A DNA stretch of 6,389 nt from an uncultured Bacilli bacterium. Its GTDB lineage: Bacteria > Bacillota_I > Bacilli_A > RF39 > UBA660. The stretch is taken from assembly GCA_944363695.1 (NCBI GenBank), contig CALVUW010000067.1, forward strand, positions 1 to 6,389. Reading direction: 5' to 3'. Positions within the stretch are counted from its first letter, which is position 1. Each line of letters starts with the position of its first letter. Shown in pieces: positions 6,231-6,389 of the stretch. The position numbers were made by a program, and so were the translations under genes. The notes beneath the pieces are model-generated. The model worked only from the letters and a program-made list of their open reading frames with translations, did no database searches and was not told the origin of the DNA.

Positions 6231-6389
6231 ATGGATACCACCATTTTAGAACAACATAAACAAATATATATGCAGGCAGGGAAAGAATTAATTACGAATA
6301 ATACAATTGCTCTGATTACGGACGATATTTTACCGTTGTTTGCAATGCCACCTTTAGAAACAATGGATTTAATGAAACAGCGTTTCTTT
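6231..6389 (+). CDS. Unrecognised protein, 5' fragment (first 53 codons)
   Basis: An open frame starts at ATG 6231 and stays open to the last base of the window, so its C-terminal end is missing. I do not recognise the family. The visible 53 residues are soluble-looking, with no signal peptide or membrane segment: a probable amphipathic helix rich in Glu, Gln and Lys (residues 5-20), a short hydrophobic stretch TIALITDDILPLFAMPP (25-41) ending in a double proline, then a likely second helix (43-53). Support for coding comes from the close SD, a candidate promoter just upstream, same-strand position directly after mfd, and codon use like the neighbours. In Bacillus the gene after mfd is spoVT, but nothing here resembles an AbrB-type swapped-hairpin domain, so I do not assign that. 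MazG, RqcP (S4 domain) and DivIC, other genes found downstream in Bacillus, also do not match the visible part. Confidence 0.7.
   Translation, partial: MDTTILEQHKQIYMQAGKELITNNTIALITDDILPLFAMPPLETMDLMKQRFF

Noticed and set aside
1..6389. Mobile element, CRISPR array, tRNA/rRNA gene, riboswitch or defence cassette
   Set aside because: I saw no terminal inverted repeats, spaced repeats, cloverleaf-like stretches or transposase motifs. Coding genes of core function fill nearly the whole window, so no exotic system is supported here.

Overview
The window is a dense, AT-rich (roughly one-third GC by eye), entirely plus-strand bacterial operon. It carries five complete housekeeping genes and the 5' end of a sixth. 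Gene content, strong AGGAGG-type ribosome binding sites and the best protein matches (RicT/YaaT, YabB-type TrmN6, Mfd close to the Bacillus form) point to a low-GC Bacillota (Firmicute). The phrasing of several Mfd and RsmI motifs and the compact gene order would fit an Erysipelotrichia-like lineage, but that placement is recalled impression, not a test.

Layout: 1-14 is a near-perfect Shine-Dalgarno (SD) leader. ricT (15-806) encodes the Fe-S partner of the RNase Y specificity complex. trmN6 (808-1491) encodes a tRNA m6A37 methyltransferase. rsmI (1493-2326) encodes the 16S rRNA C1402 2'-O-methyltransferase. pth (2328-2888) encodes peptidyl-tRNA hydrolase. mfd (2897-6172) encodes the transcription-repair coupling factor. 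A 58-base junction (6173-6230) holds a candidate extended -10 promoter, a weak hairpin, a short direct repeat and a good SD. An unrecognised reading frame then runs from 6231 off the end of the window. No gap between genes reaches 300 bases, and the minus strand holds no credible gene.

The genes share an information-processing theme: mRNA maturation (RicT), tRNA and rRNA methylation (TrmN6, RsmI), rescue of peptidyl-tRNA (Pth), and removal of stalled RNA polymerase with recruitment of excision repair (Mfd). The first four are separated by single bases, which suggests one transcript with translational coupling. Compared with Bacillus subtilis, the window looks like two conserved blocks joined together (holB-yaaT-yabA-yabB-yazA-yabC and pth-fin-mfd), with yabA, yazA and fin missing. 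I see no mobile element, CRISPR array, RNA gene or novel defence system. The only real unknown is the truncated last gene.
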